A program made the translations under genes and the position numbers. A stretch of DNA of 64,000 nucleotides from Pseudoalteromonas espejiana DSM 9414 (lineage in GTDB: Bacteria > Pseudomonadota > Gammaproteobacteria > Enterobacterales > Alteromonadaceae). The notes under the pieces are model-generated. The model searched no databases, was not told the DNA's origin, and saw nothing but the letters and a program-made list of their open reading frames with translations. Location: NCBI RefSeq assembly GCF_002221525.1, contig NZ_CP011028.1, forward strand, positions 2,429,001 through 2,493,000, in the 5' to 3' direction. Within the stretch, counting starts at the first letter, position 1. Each line of letters opens with the position of its first letter. Positions 19,401 through 28,328 of this stretch are shown piece after piece.

Positions 19401-19541
19401 ATAAGCATTAAATGAAAGTGAACCTGCCATACCCGCTAGTAAGCTTGCTCTAATTAACTTAGCAGCAGGTGAAAGTGCAAAATGTGTACGAACTGAGTTG
19501 TTCGTCGTAATTTTATGTCTGTGATCCATTTTTAACGACAT
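16494..19541 (-). CDS. TonB-dependent receptor (alginate locus, proximal copy)
   Basis: A 1015-residue outer-membrane receptor. It has a signal peptide (about 30-48, SLSFNAYAQQ), a TonB-box-like VEIISVTGTRR, a plug (about 60-190: LPALSIGEALESITGAASH, TEITIRGLGPFLSATHING, ASMIEGGVAGVIALETV) and a long barrel ending in GMSFKL. GGAGA lies 6 nt before the ATG at 19541. It is followed by a surface lipoprotein gene, 78 nt upstream on the same strand, and the pair probably works as a capture and import unit for alginate. It is not a close duplicate of the receptor at 12910-15870. Confidence 0.93.
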   Translation of the reverse strand: MSLKMDHRHKITTNNSVRTHFALSPAAKLIRASLLAGMAGSLSFNAYAQQEAQEKVTEVEQDVEIISVTGTRRTIQDQIAIKREATTVVDGLSAEDIGDLPALSIGEALESITGAASHRENGGATEITIRGLGPFLSATHINGREATNGSGDRSVNFSQFPSELVKKIAIYKTQDASMIEGGVAGVIALETVSPLDYGKQRVQGEVKLNYNPDESNVENSLQSDTGYRGTFSYVDQFEFDNGQAIGVSFGVQRQDISQPEAEYRSSSPSGSSLWACLNDPTNTNEGFYRSSAGDCEDQVNGSNNQGYQTAIDPETGKAESDGTPYAWTGSSRSYRQNETSDERDAIFFAMQYQPSSEWDINFDAQISDRTQKEARHDLIFLQKRATPGLTGPTLVTNDVGGILHWEGEERIESAGEQFSREENYQGYGINIEHTLTDRLTVNLDLAYSKTEREELQISNRGRTADRNLFSWDMGDEIPHFTLTDFDVTDISNFTDSLRTRLDRENVRENEVKSARIDFNYALEGDVFTSIEGGIRASELSFIQFGGSQGNGSRNEYTIGDDSALEILQGCQIDFPESDFLSSVSDGNLVTNVDSSGNVIESGTGSSWATYDNVCFSQAVAATDSDYTGEFGYPDVEYENAGTIDVTEKTTSVYLMANYDTEMFGKFIRGNFGLRIVDTDVTSVGFRTNYTVDVDETTGAVTLETGDTLERTKSGGGYTKYLPSFNLVVDYSENILFRAGIYRGMSRADPSDLGYDRDFVTDDQSVALSLSDLLTVDGSGNPDTQPLMSWNYDLAFEWYPNEDSILALSLYYKQFQGGFQQQTVIEDYVVGGETVSLPVTNSVTTDDDSEILGLEASFSYRWDNGIGVKFGYNYADTDFEFQDSLYGDTFITDVDGNTTQITDGIIEPGSVPGFSEHVFSSQLYYQIGDFDTAVIYKYRSEYFQPYTSNGTRLRYVDAVGVWEMRASYKINEHFRIKAEAINLFSAPKSQDFFVEDNLGEVNDYGPRLFLGMSFKL

Positions 19542-19619
19542 GCCGCGTTCTCCTTTATCATTGTGTGTGATGTGCGTTGTTTGCTATTTTTATAAATATT
19601 AATAAGTTGCCGTGCTAAT

Positions 19620-22355
19620 TTACTCATCTTGCGCTACCCAAGTAGAGCCTGCACCTACATCTGTGCTTTGGATGTAATAAAGATTTTTAGCACCCGCTAA
19701 AGCTTGAGCACCGTTTGAGTCTGTTTCAAGCAGTGTGCTTGTTGCAGTAATAAACTCAGGTACTTCTTTACCATTGGCTTCAGGGTTTTGATCAATAGCG
19801 CCGTCGGTGTCGTATTCACCGTTGCCATTTAAGTTTCTTATATCAACCCATAAATCGCTCGCATCGCCCGATTCATAGCTATCACTAAAGCCAAAGCTAT
19901 TTGAGAATAGCGATTCTGAGTGCTTAATTAGGTCGCAATCGTATTCAAAAGAGTGAGCGCTTGATAATGAATTAGGGAAGAAATAACCTAGCGTAAGCGC
20001 ACTGCTTTCTATGGTGTCTTCGTCAGTTTGATCGCCCACACCATTCGCATTTAAGTTACCATTAAAATTAATAACAAACGCATTTTTAGTTAACCCATAC
20101 AATACAGGCGCGTTATCAGCGGTAAGCTCATCACAATCACCAACAGGTGCCTTACGGCCTATTTCTGTACTAAATACAAACGGTTGTTGTGAGTTAAGCA
20201 CGGTATTATTGGTTACATTAAGTGTGAAATCGCCCGCGCCATCAAGCACAGCTTGGTTACCTCCATTTGGCACCCCGCCATCAGCTTGCGAAAATGGGTT
20301 AGCTGTAAAGACAATGCCGCCTGCTTCTTTATTGCCTGAGCGAATACCGGCTATATAGTTATTGCTTACAGTGTGGCCTAAAGGTGTAACTAATACGCCT
20401 GCTGGTCTGTCACTTGAACTATCAATGTTAGTCGTGCGAATAATAATGTTGTCTGATACCGTATTAAACCCGCCATCTTCAAGCGAAATACCGCCATTAG
20501 GATTTAAAATAGTATTACCTTTAATAGTCGCGCCCGAGGTTTGAACGCGCATTAAGCGACGCCCTGTTACGAAATTTTCTACTCGGTTGTATTGAATAGC
20601 AAAGTTTGCATCATCAGCAGAACCTGTGCCTGTAGTACTGCCCGCATTAATTAGGTGCAGGCTAGAGTTACCAAAATTAGGATTGCTGCTCGTGCCTGTG
20701 AAAAGATTATATTGCACAACGTGGTTAGTACTCGATGAAGACATTTTGATCACTGAGCCATTTTCTGCTTTATCACGGTTTGCAAATGTATTTCTCTCAA
20801 CCAGCGCTGCATCACCTTTGAGCATTAGCCAATGATAAGTAGCGTTATTTGGGGTTTCATCTTCGCCATCAATAGTATTGTGTGTAAACGTGAAGTTATC
20901 GCCTTCTGAATAGATCACAGCGTCTTCTTCAGTCTCACAAAATTCGCTCGCTTTAGTATCAATATTTTTAAAGGTAAGCCCTTCAATACCTGCGCCATCG
21001 ACTCCATCTGCTACATGAATACAAAGCTCGCCACTAATAACCGGGCTCTGACCTTCTACAGCTTTAAGTGTTAATGGGGTTGTGATCATTATGGCATCGA
21101 GGTTTGCGTAAACACCTGTATTTAAGCCAATAACTTCACCGCTAGCGCCATTATTTACAGCACTAATTAGCGCGCTTGGTTCGCTCACTAATTGTGAATA
21201 CACAACGCTCTGCGCTTCGCCTGTAATTGTGCTCGAAAAACCATCGTTATCTGTATAACTTGCCGTTACAGACATAGTGGCACCAGCTTGATCTGTTGGG
21301 GTAAACGTTTTACTGTTTGTATCTGCTATCGCTACGCCATCAGCAAGCCATGTATAAGTAACATTGGCTTCATCTACACCATTGTTATCACTAATCTCTG
21401 CAGTTAATTCCGTTGTAACTAAATAAGGCGTTGCCCCTGAAATAGTAATACTTCCAGCTTCATCTACTGCCTCTGCAGATACCGTAATTGTTGCCTCAGA
21501 TAAATTATCTTCTGCAAATCCGTTATCATCGGTATAAGTTACTTGAACCGTAATTACCTGCCCTAGTAACGACTCCTCTACCACATATGTGCTTTGTGTT
21601 GCGTTTGTTATAGCTTCAGCATCAGCAAACCACTGATAAGTAATTGTGCCGGTTGCACCGTCTTCATCTGTTATTTCAGCTTCTAAGGTGTTTCCTACAG
21701 TAGGTGTGCCTACAATAACCACAGCTCCTTGAGTGTTAACACGCTCTACAGGGTTTGTTGCTTGTGATGTGGCTGACTCTGAAAAACCTCTGCTATCTTC
21801 AAAGGTGGCATTTACAGTTATAACTTTACCTAATTGCTCTTCTGTAACGGTGTATATTGCTAATGCTTCATCAGCAATTTCTACATCATCTGCGAACCAT
21901 TTATACGTTACAAGTGCTTCGTCAAACCCATTATCATCGCTAACATTTGCAGTAAGCGTAGCACCAATTAGTGCATCACCTGTTATTGCAACACTCGATG
22001 CAAATGGAATAGCCGCTACATTTGCTGTTGGGTCACTGAGGTGAGATTCGTTTACTCCACTATCATCTGTGTATAGAGCTTGCGCAGTAATCGCTAAACC
22101 AATTTGTTCATCAGTTAATGTAAAGGTAGAGCCATTTGCACCGCTAATTACTTGTCCGTCTGCGTACCAGTAATAGTTAATAGTGCCAGATATGCCATCG
22201 TCGTCATTTACGCTTGTAGATAATGTTTCGCCCGTTAAAGCTGTACCTGATAGAGCAACAGAGCCCAATGTATTGTTATTATTATTTGAATCCGTGTCGC
22301 AACCTATAATTGCCGCTGCAACAGCACATAATGCAAAATGTTTCAATTTCATCAT
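19620..22355 (-). CDS. Surface lipoprotein with four Ig-like repeats and a PL6-like beta-helix
   Basis: About 911 residues from ATG 22355 (GGAGAA ribosome-binding site; a longer upstream start is unlikely). It has a lipoprotein signal with lipobox IIGC and an Asn-rich linker, then four Ig/cadherin-like repeats of about 87 residues (about 28-375; Y-[KQT]-W-[FLY]-A-D motifs). A right-handed parallel beta-helix like chondroitinase-B/PL6 alginate lyases follows. Ungapped alignment over 25 residues with the PL6 enzyme at 30551-32809 puts Gln605 and Glu626 where that enzyme has catalytic Lys242 and Arg263. It may therefore bind alginate without cutting it. It lies upstream of the receptor gene on the same strand. 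Confidence 0.75.
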   Translation of the reverse strand: MMKLKHFALCAVAAAIIGCDTDSNNNNNTLGSVALSGTALTGETLSTSVNDDDGISGTINYYWYADGQVISGANGSTFTLTDEQIGLAITAQALYTDDSGVNESHLSDPTANVAAIPFASSVAITGDALIGATLTANVSDDNGFDEALVTYKWFADDVEIADEALAIYTVTEEQLGKVITVNATFEDSRGFSESATSQATNPVERVNTQGAVVIVGTPTVGNTLEAEITDEDGATGTITYQWFADAEAITNATQSTYVVEESLLGQVITVQVTYTDDNGFAEDNLSEATITVSAEAVDEAGSITISGATPYLVTTELTAEISDNNGVDEANVTYTWLADGVAIADTNSKTFTPTDQAGATMSVTASYTDNDGFSSTITGEAQSVVYSQLVSEPSALISAVNNGASGEVIGLNTGVYANLDAIMITTPLTLKAVEGQSPVISGELCIHVADGVDGAGIEGLTFKNIDTKASEFCETEEDAVIYSEGDNFTFTHNTIDGEDETPNNATYHWLMLKGDAALVERNTFANRDKAENGSVIKMSSSSTNHVVQYNLFTGTSSNPNFGNSSLHLINAGSTTGTGSADDANFAIQYNRVENFVTGRRLMRVQTSGATIKGNTILNPNGGISLEDGGFNTVSDNIIIRTTNIDSSSDRPAGVLVTPLGHTVSNNYIAGIRSGNKEAGGIVFTANPFSQADGGVPNGGNQAVLDGAGDFTLNVTNNTVLNSQQPFVFSTEIGRKAPVGDCDELTADNAPVLYGLTKNAFVINFNGNLNANGVGDQTDEDTIESSALTLGYFFPNSLSSAHSFEYDCDLIKHSESLFSNSFGFSDSYESGDASDLWVDIRNLNGNGEYDTDGAIDQNPEANGKEVPEFITATSTLLETDSNGAQALAGAKNLYYIQSTDVGAGSTWVAQDE

Positions 22356-22465
22356 GGCTCTATTCTCCTTATTGTGTGGTTTTGTACTTGGTAGGTGTTG
22401 TGTGTGATTTACCAAATACTCAGTGTGTTATTACCAAATTATTTTGCTTTTATGCCTCATTGTTA

Positions 22466-22476
22466 ACCAACTTGGT
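22466..22476. promoter_or_regulatory. Candidate operator upstream of the lipoprotein gene
   Basis: ACCAACTTGGT is an inverted pair of the ACCAA/TTGGT half-sites found elsewhere upstream of alginate-locus genes, about 110 bp before the lipoprotein start. Confidence 0.4.
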
Positions 22477-22771
22477 AATATAAGCATATTAAAATAACTT
22501 TTGCCACTATATTCGTTTAAAATTCATCACATTTCATTAATTCGGCATTAACCAAAAACACAACCCAATAACCACTAATTATTACCAATATTCATAAAGG
22601 CAATAGCCACACAGGTAACTTTGGAAAAAATTGGTTTTACAGGTATGTAAATTTTAAAGGTACTCAAAGAGGAAAACGTGAATAAGCATGTGTAAAAAGC
22701 TTACTTTGTTTAAGTGATCGTATGTAATGACGGTTTTAAAAGGGGTTTAATGTGAGTGGTAAGGTGAAGAT

Positions 22772-22801
22772 GCTGAGCAAAGTACAAGCACTTTGCTCAG
22801 C
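22772..22801 (-). terminator. Stem-loop after fbp, possible terminator
   Basis: GCTGAGCAAAGT pairs perfectly with ACTTTGCTCAGC around the loop ACAAGC, 83 bp beyond the fbp stop. There is no T-run on either side, so it may be an mRNA 3' stabilising structure and not a classic intrinsic terminator. Confidence 0.45.
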
Positions 22802-22883
22802 GCTATAACATTAATAGCAAAAATGAATTAAACGCCGTAAGGGCCTGTAAAAGTTAACGGCTTAACACAGCGCTTAAGTGGCT

Positions 22884-23846
22884 TTAGTAAACAATAGAAT
22901 CAAAGTAGTTAACCGGTTCACTTGAGCCTAAAATAACCGGTACTCGCTGATGAAGATCATCTGGCTGAATGTCTAAGATACGCCTTCCTTTAGAAGTGGC
23001 TATTCCGCCTGCGTTCTCAGTTAGCATTGCCAATGGGTTAGCTTCGTACAGTAACCGTATTTTACCGTTTTCATTGCCTGCTCGTGTATCTTGCGGATAC
23101 ATAAATACACCGCCTCGACACAGTATTCTATGCACATCGCCAACCATTGCTGCATTATATCTAATTGAGCTTTTATCAAACTCTTCAGAGGTATACAGTA
23201 GCTTGTCAAAATACACTTGGGTTGATTCATCCCAATAGCGGTAATTAGCCATATTAACCGAGAATTCACGACTTTTACTCGGTACAAGCAGCTCAGGCTT
23301 AGTAAGTAAAAAACCACCATGGGTTAAATCATGAGTATAACAACGCGTTGGCCCACCCGTGCTCATTACCAATAATGAAGAAGGACCATACAATACATAC
23401 CCAGCGCAAACTTGGTTGGTACCTGGTTGATTAAATTGCTCGTCGCTATCGTAAGGCACATCAACTTTAGCGGGGTAAATTGTAAAAATAGTCCCTATTT
23501 GGCCATTTACATCAATGTTAGATGACCCATCAAGCGGGTCAAAGGCAACAATGTATTTACCCTCGGGGTGTGCACCTACAGCATTATCTTCTTCCTCTGA
23601 TGCGACTGTTTTTACTAAATCATCATCTATGAGGGTATCTTTTAATAATTGGTTAGCAATTACGTCCAATTTTTTTTGTACTTCGCCTTGAATGTTTTCA
23701 TTAAGCGTAGAGCCTAATACACCCGCAAGCTCTCCTTGGCTAACTCTAAAAGCAATTTCTTTTGTGGTCGCCAATATTGTACGAATAAGCATGATCAGGT
23801 CAGTTTCTACCCCATCTTCTTTTAATACTTTATTTAATCTTTTCAT
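22884..23846 (-). CDS. fbp: Fructose-1,6-bisphosphatase class 1
   Basis: A 320-residue cytoplasmic enzyme that converts fructose-1,6-bisphosphate to fructose-6-phosphate in gluconeogenesis. It shows the metal-binding motif FDPLDGSSNID (about residue 105), the loop GTIFTIYP, the NAAMVGDVHRILCRGGVFMYP substrate region and YEANPLAMLTENAGG near the C-terminus. Its ATG overlaps the stop of the upstream aldolase gene (ATGA), so the two are coupled. Its place in an alginate operon fits growth on a carbon source that yields only C3 units. Confidence 0.95.
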   Translation of the reverse strand: MKRLNKVLKEDGVETDLIMLIRTILATTKEIAFRVSQGELAGVLGSTLNENIQGEVQKKLDVIANQLLKDTLIDDDLVKTVASEEEDNAVGAHPEGKYIVAFDPLDGSSNIDVNGQIGTIFTIYPAKVDVPYDSDEQFNQPGTNQVCAGYVLYGPSSLLVMSTGGPTRCYTHDLTHGGFLLTKPELLVPSKSREFSVNMANYRYWDESTQVYFDKLLYTSEEFDKSSIRYNAAMVGDVHRILCRGGVFMYPQDTRAGNENGKIRLLYEANPLAMLTENAGGIATSKGRRILDIQPDDLHQRVPVILGSSEPVNYFDSIVY

Positions 23847-24925
23847 GCGCTATACCTATTCACACAATTTAAATCGTCAAAGCACTGAATTAGCCTTGCC
23901 ACCATATGTTGCTCTGACTGGCGCAACCAAACCCGCGGGTCATAATATTTTTTGTTTGGCTTATCATCGCCATCGGGGTTACCAATTTGGCCTTGCAAGT
24001 AGGCTTGTTTTTCTTGGTAGTAATTTAAAATACCATTCCAACACGCCCATTGGGTGTCGGTATCTATATTCATTTTCACTACGCCGTAGGTTAACGACTC
24101 AGCAATTTTACTATGCTCTGAGCCGCTTCCTCCATGAAAAACAAAGTTAATAGCGTTATGCCCTAAATTGAACTTTTCAGCCACGTACGCTTGCGAGTCG
24201 CGCAAAATAGTGGGTGTTAAAACCACATTGCCGGGCTTATAAACACCATGCACGTTACCAAATGATGCCGCAATAATAAAATTAGGGCTTATTTTACTTA
24301 ATCGCTCATAAGCATAGGCAACATCCTCTGGCTGGGTATAAAGTGCCGAGCTGTCTAAATGCGAGTTATCAACCCCATCTTCTTCTCCGCCGGTACACCC
24401 AAGCTCAATTTCGAGCGTCATACCTATTTTTGCCATACGTGCTAAATAACGCTCACAAATTTCTATATTTTCAGCGAGCGGCTCTTCAGATAAATCAATC
24501 ATGTGCGATGAAAAAAGAGGTTTACCCGTTTGTGCAAAGTGTTTTTCACCTTCATCTAATAAACCATCTATCCAGGGTAGAAGTTTTTTAGCTGCGTGGT
24601 CGGTATGTAGCATGACAGCAACACCGTAATGTTTGGCAACATTGTGCACATAATTAGCAGCACTTACAGCCCCAATTACCGCAGCCTGTTGGCCTTCGAG
24701 GCTTAAGCCTTTTCCGCAAAAAAACTGTGCTCCGCCATTAGATAGTTGAATAATAACAGGCGACTTCATTTTTTTTGCCGCCTCTAGCGTGGCGTTTACT
24801 GACGATGTACTCACCACATTAACTGCTGGCAGTGCATATTGATGAGTGCGTGCATGTTTATACACTTCGCTTACTTCATCGCCAACAATAACGCCCGGCG
24901 CAATGGTTGGGGCTAAATAATTCAT
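23843..24925 (-). CDS. fba: Fructose-bisphosphate aldolase class II
   Basis: A 360-residue class IIA zinc aldolase, the E. coli FbaA length. Zinc ligands and active-site residues are visible in LHTDHAAKKLLPW (about 107-119), IELGCTGGEEDGVD, GNVHGVYKPGNV and NFVFHGGSGS. It interconverts FBP with dihydroxyacetone phosphate and glyceraldehyde-3-phosphate. GGAG precedes the ATG. The gene lies 13 nt after eda and overlaps fbp, so triose phosphate from KDPG cleavage can be condensed and dephosphorylated by products of one operon. Confidence 0.95.
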   Translation of the reverse strand: MNYLAPTIAPGVIVGDEVSEVYKHARTHQYALPAVNVVSTSSVNATLEAAKKMKSPVIIQLSNGGAQFFCGKGLSLEGQQAAVIGAVSAANYVHNVAKHYGVAVMLHTDHAAKKLLPWIDGLLDEGEKHFAQTGKPLFSSHMIDLSEEPLAENIEICERYLARMAKIGMTLEIELGCTGGEEDGVDNSHLDSSALYTQPEDVAYAYERLSKISPNFIIAASFGNVHGVYKPGNVVLTPTILRDSQAYVAEKFNLGHNAINFVFHGGSGSEHSKIAESLTYGVVKMNIDTDTQWACWNGILNYYQEKQAYLQGQIGNPDGDDKPNKKYYDPRVWLRQSEQHMVARLIQCFDDLNCVNRYSA

Positions 24926-24938
24926 TTTATGCTCCTTG

Positions 24939-25556
24939 CTATTTTAAAGCCTCGATACAAGAGTCTGTAATGGCTTGCCAATTACCTTGTGCAACCCATT
25001 CTTTTTTCGCAACCCAAGTACCGCCTACTGCAAATACATTATTTAAAGAAAGGTAATCCATTTTGTTTGCTTCGCTTACACCACCAGTTGGGCAAAAGCT
25101 CACTGAACGAAATACCGATGACACAGCAGATACAAACGGCGCACCACCAGCAAGCGATGCTGGAAATAGTTTTTGCTCTTCAAAGCCGTATTCTAGCGCC
25201 ATTAAAATATCACCCGTGTTAGAAACACCCGGTAATACAGGTACACCGCATTTAACTAATTCACTTAATAGTTTAGGAGATACCGCTGGAGTTACAATAA
25301 AGTCAGAGCCTGCATCGAGTGCTTGCTTTAAAATGGTTTCGTTAATAACGGTGCCAGCACCTACTTTAAGTTGAGGAACTTGCTCTTTGATAGCTTTGAG
25401 CGCATCAATTGACGCCTCTGTTCTTAAAACGACTTCGACCAGTGTAAGGCCTGCTTCTGCCATTGCTTTTGCAATGTGTACGCCTTGCTCTGGCGTGTCG
25501 GCTTGAATTATAGGTAGCAGAGTTTGGCCTGCCATAAGTTCAGAAAAGCGAGTCAT
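24939..25556 (-). CDS. eda: KDPG/KHG aldolase
   Basis: A 205-residue class I aldolase that splits 2-keto-3-deoxy-6-phosphogluconate into pyruvate and glyceraldehyde-3-phosphate. Family features are VEVVLRTEASIDALK (with the Glu), VGAGTVIN, the Schiff-base Lys region (KLFPASLAGGAPFVSAV) and FCPTGGVSEAN for phosphate binding. It completes the alginate/uronate pathway after KdgK. A GGGAAA ribosome-binding site precedes the ATG. kdgK lies upstream across about 118 nt. Confidence 0.95.
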   Translation of the reverse strand: MTRFSELMAGQTLLPIIQADTPEQGVHIAKAMAEAGLTLVEVVLRTEASIDALKAIKEQVPQLKVGAGTVINETILKQALDAGSDFIVTPAVSPKLLSELVKCGVPVLPGVSNTGDILMALEYGFEEQKLFPASLAGGAPFVSAVSSVFRSVSFCPTGGVSEANKMDYLSLNNVFAVGGTWVAKKEWVAQGNWQAITDSCIEALK

Positions 25557-25674
25557 GCGTTGTTTCCCTTATTTTAAATAGTAGTGCTAATTAGCCTGCG
25601 ATCTGAATAATAAATCTGTTAATCACATTCAGGTTAATTAGCTTTTTTATATTGGGTTATTGCTAAATTATGTT

Positions 25675-26607
25675 TTATAGCCCTGTTTGCGCCATAGCCT
25701 GTTGAAATACATCTTTTGGTGCTATTGCACCTGGTTGCTGGATAACCGTACCGGCGGCTTTTGCACCTAGTTTTACCGCATCACTTATAGTACGGCCATC
25801 TAAACGGGCCCCTAAATAAACACCATTAAATGCATCACCAGCCGAAGTGGTATCAACCACATTTTTTACAGGTGTAATGCTGTGGCTTTGAAGTGTTTGA
25901 CCTTCTTTTGTTATTACAGAGTCAGGGCCATTTTTTACTACAATTTCGTCAATATTGTAGGGAGTTAAATATTCAATCACCGCTTCAACACTTTTAACGT
26001 TATAAAGTGTTTCTAAGTCTTCTACGCCTGGCAGTGTAATGTCACACAAACTAAATGCCGTATCGTACTGCTGCTTAGTTTGCTCAACGCTATCCCATAA
26101 GCGCGCACGGTAGTTAGGATCAAATACTATTTTTACCCCAGCCGCTTTGAGCTGTTTAACTATTTCCCAAAATTGCGGCCTTGCTTGGTTTTCAATAACC
26201 GCTAGAGAAATCCCCGAAAAGAAAAACATATCGCCAGTGCTAAGCTGTTTAACTATATCTTCGCTCATAAACTCAACTACTTTTTTAGCTGCTGAGTCAT
26301 CGCGCCAGTAAATAAAGCTGCGCTCACCTTCGTCATCGGTTTCTATGTAATACATACCCGGCACTTTGGTGTTATGGCTAAATACAAACTGTGTATTTAG
26401 CTGCTCGCTTACAAAGCGCTCACGCATTTTTTTACTTAAGTTATCTTCGCCCAATGCGGTGACTACAGATGTTTCTATTTCCGCAAAGCAGCGCTTTAAA
26501 TATACAGCCGAATTATAAACATCACCTGCAAACGACTGATGCAATGTTGAGGGAACGGTTGCTCTAAGCTCAATCATACACTCGCCAATAAAGTAAATAT
26601 TTTTCAT
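25675..26607 (-). CDS. kdgK: 2-keto-3-deoxygluconate kinase
   Basis: A PfkB-family sugar kinase (310 residues from ATG 26607, MKNIYFIGECMIELR). A GTG at 26616 would add three residues, and AAGG lies close to it, so the start is uncertain by 9 nt. The anion hole/catalytic base motif DTTSAGDAFNGVYLGARL near residue 255 is clear, as is the N-terminal substrate region SFAGDVYNSAVYLKR. It phosphorylates KDG to KDPG, between the DEH reductase and Eda. Confidence 0.93.
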   Translation of the reverse strand: MKNIYFIGECMIELRATVPSTLHQSFAGDVYNSAVYLKRCFAEIETSVVTALGEDNLSKKMRERFVSEQLNTQFVFSHNTKVPGMYYIETDDEGERSFIYWRDDSAAKKVVEFMSEDIVKQLSTGDMFFFSGISLAVIENQARPQFWEIVKQLKAAGVKIVFDPNYRARLWDSVEQTKQQYDTAFSLCDITLPGVEDLETLYNVKSVEAVIEYLTPYNIDEIVVKNGPDSVITKEGQTLQSHSITPVKNVVDTTSAGDAFNGVYLGARLDGRTISDAVKLGAKAAGTVIQQPGAIAPKDVFQQAMAQTGL

Positions 26608-26667
26608 TATTGTCACTTACCTTAGGTAGTAAGTGGCTATGCAGAGCGCATAGCCACAGCCATTGAA

Positions 26668-27975
26668 TTAATCAGGCTTTTTAAGAGGTTCGATTTTTGG
26701 AATTAAAATCCATACAGCAGCCATTGCAATAATGGCAAGCGAAGCGCCTATTACAAATGCAGGCGTGTAGTTGCCATCAGCGGTTAAAATAGGCACTAAT
26801 GAAGTAAGTCCTACCGCGCCTAATTTTGCAGCCATACCGGAGAAGCCCGATAACGTACCCACTGCCTTTTTACCTAACAGGTCACTTGGTAGAGTTTGTA
26901 CGTTACCAATAGCGGTTTGAAAGCCAAACAATATAACAGCCATAATAAGTACCGCTGTAGTTGGGCCGCCTGGGTTTGCCATTGCAAGCAATGCTGGCAG
27001 CATAATTAAACAACCTAAGGTAATAGTAAGCTTACGTGTTTTGTCTGTATTCCAACCTGCTTTTAAACGGTTTTGCGCTAATAGACCACCAAACCATGCG
27101 CCAAACATGGCCCCTACATAAGGCACCCAGCCGTATATACCAATAGATTTAACATCCATTGCGTATACTTCGTTTAGGTAAATTGGGATCCAAAATACAA
27201 ATAACCACCAAATTGGGTCGATGGCAGCAGACGCTATAATAACGCCCCAACTTTGCTTACGAGAAAGTAGCTCGCCAGTTGACGGATTATATTCTTCTTC
27301 GTCATCGCTAGTTACATCGCCATTATCATCTACACGACGTTGGCCTGTTAAAATATATTCACGCTCTTCTTCAGATATCCATGGATGGCTACCTGGTGGC
27401 GCTTTTACTAAAATAATCCACGGCACTAACCATAAAAAGCCTAACGCACCGACAAAAACAAACACCATTTGCCAGCTAAAGTACACGGTTAAATAAGCAA
27501 TAAGCGGAATAGCAATAATGCCACCAATAGCCGCACCTGAATTAAATATACCCTGTGCTAAGGCACGCTCTTTAGTGGGAAACCATTCTGCGTTCCCTTT
27601 AGCAGCACCTGGCCAGTTACCCGCCTCAGCCACACCTAAAATAGCGCGAAAAATACTTAAGCTTAAAACGCCTTGCGCAAAAGCATGTGCAATAGTTGCT
27701 AATGACCACACACCAATTGATAATACAAAGCCTAAGCGTGTGCCAACCCAGTCAAATATTTTGCCAAAAATGGCTTGGCCAAATGCATAAGCAAATACAA
27801 ATACAATAGAGATGTTAGCGTAAATTTGTTTGCGCTCTAATGCTGATTCATCAGGGAACATTTCTTCTACTATGTCTGGCCATAAAACGCTAAGCGCTTG
27901 ACGGTCGATGTAGTTAATAATGGTAGCAAGTGCAATAAGCACGATAACCCACCAGCGTAAGCCTTGAATTTTCAT
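26668..27975 (-). CDS. MFS transporter, hexuronate/anion:cation symporter type
   Basis: A 435-residue inner-membrane protein with 12 predicted helices, of the ACS family (ExuT/GudP-like). It shows NYIDRQALSVLWP at helix 1, GKIFDWVGTRLGF between helices 2 and 3, and AEAGNWPGAAKGNAEWFPTKERALAQGIFNSG, all typical of that family. It probably carries unsaturated uronate monomers or DEH into the cytoplasm by proton symport. AGGA precedes the ATG, and the gene starts 3 nt after kdgF. Confidence 0.9.
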   Translation of the reverse strand: MKIQGLRWWVIVLIALATIINYIDRQALSVLWPDIVEEMFPDESALERKQIYANISIVFVFAYAFGQAIFGKIFDWVGTRLGFVLSIGVWSLATIAHAFAQGVLSLSIFRAILGVAEAGNWPGAAKGNAEWFPTKERALAQGIFNSGAAIGGIIAIPLIAYLTVYFSWQMVFVFVGALGFLWLVPWIILVKAPPGSHPWISEEEREYILTGQRRVDDNGDVTSDDEEEYNPSTGELLSRKQSWGVIIASAAIDPIWWLFVFWIPIYLNEVYAMDVKSIGIYGWVPYVGAMFGAWFGGLLAQNRLKAGWNTDKTRKLTITLGCLIMLPALLAMANPGGPTTAVLIMAVILFGFQTAIGNVQTLPSDLLGKKAVGTLSGFSGMAAKLGAVGLTSLVPILTADGNYTPAFVIGASLAIIAMAAVWILIPKIEPLKKPD

Positions 27976-27978
27976 AGG

Positions 27979-28323
27979 TTAATCCTCAAGAAAGTCTTCA
28001 CGAGCAGGGCTAAAGGTATCAATTAAAATACCGCCCGTTGGGCACGTTGCACCATGATCGGCAAAGGGTGGAATAAAGCAGCTATCTCCCGCTTTTAATA
28101 TTTTTGTAACGCCGTCTATATTAAAGTGAAACTCACCTTCAACTACGTACGTTACCTGAGAGTGCCTATGTGCATGGTTATAACCAATTGCGCCCTCAGA
28201 AAACCAAATTTTTACCGCCATAAGCTCTTCGTTATAGCCAAGCATTTGACGTTTTAAGCCGTTACCTAAATCTTCAATTTCGGTTTCGTTACCAAATGAA
28301 AAGTGTGCGCTTTGCTTTTGCAT
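27979..28323 (-). CDS. kdgF: KdgF-like cupin, unsaturated uronate ring-opening protein
   Basis: A 114-residue single-domain cupin, about the length of characterised KdgF proteins. Metal-binding candidates are His50, His52/His54 and Gln56 in GYNHAHRHSQ and His90 in PPFADHG. KdgF speeds the conversion of 4,5-unsaturated monouronates from alginate or pectin to the linear keto sugar (DEH for alginate). It lies between the PL17 lyase and the MFS transporter genes with gaps of only 3-5 nt, which supports the role. Confidence 0.9.
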   Translation of the reverse strand: MQKQSAHFSFGNETEIEDLGNGLKRQMLGYNEELMAVKIWFSEGAIGYNHAHRHSQVTYVVEGEFHFNIDGVTKILKAGDSCFIPPFADHGATCPTGGILIDTFSPAREDFLED

Positions 28324-28328
28324 CCTGT

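Larger units (their letters stand above)
22356..22883. other. 528-bp region: lipoprotein promoter and fbp 3' flank
   Basis: Near the lipoprotein gene it has ACCAACTTGGT (22466-22476) and two TTACCAAA words (about 22409 and 22431), candidate operators. Near fbp there is a perfect 12-bp stem-loop (22772-22801). No ORF or RNA gene is apparent. Confidence 0.5.

Noticed and set aside
12910..19541. The two TonB-dependent receptors as a recent tandem duplication
   Set aside because: Their plug and barrel sequences differ substantially and the lengths and signal regions are unlike; they are different receptor types.
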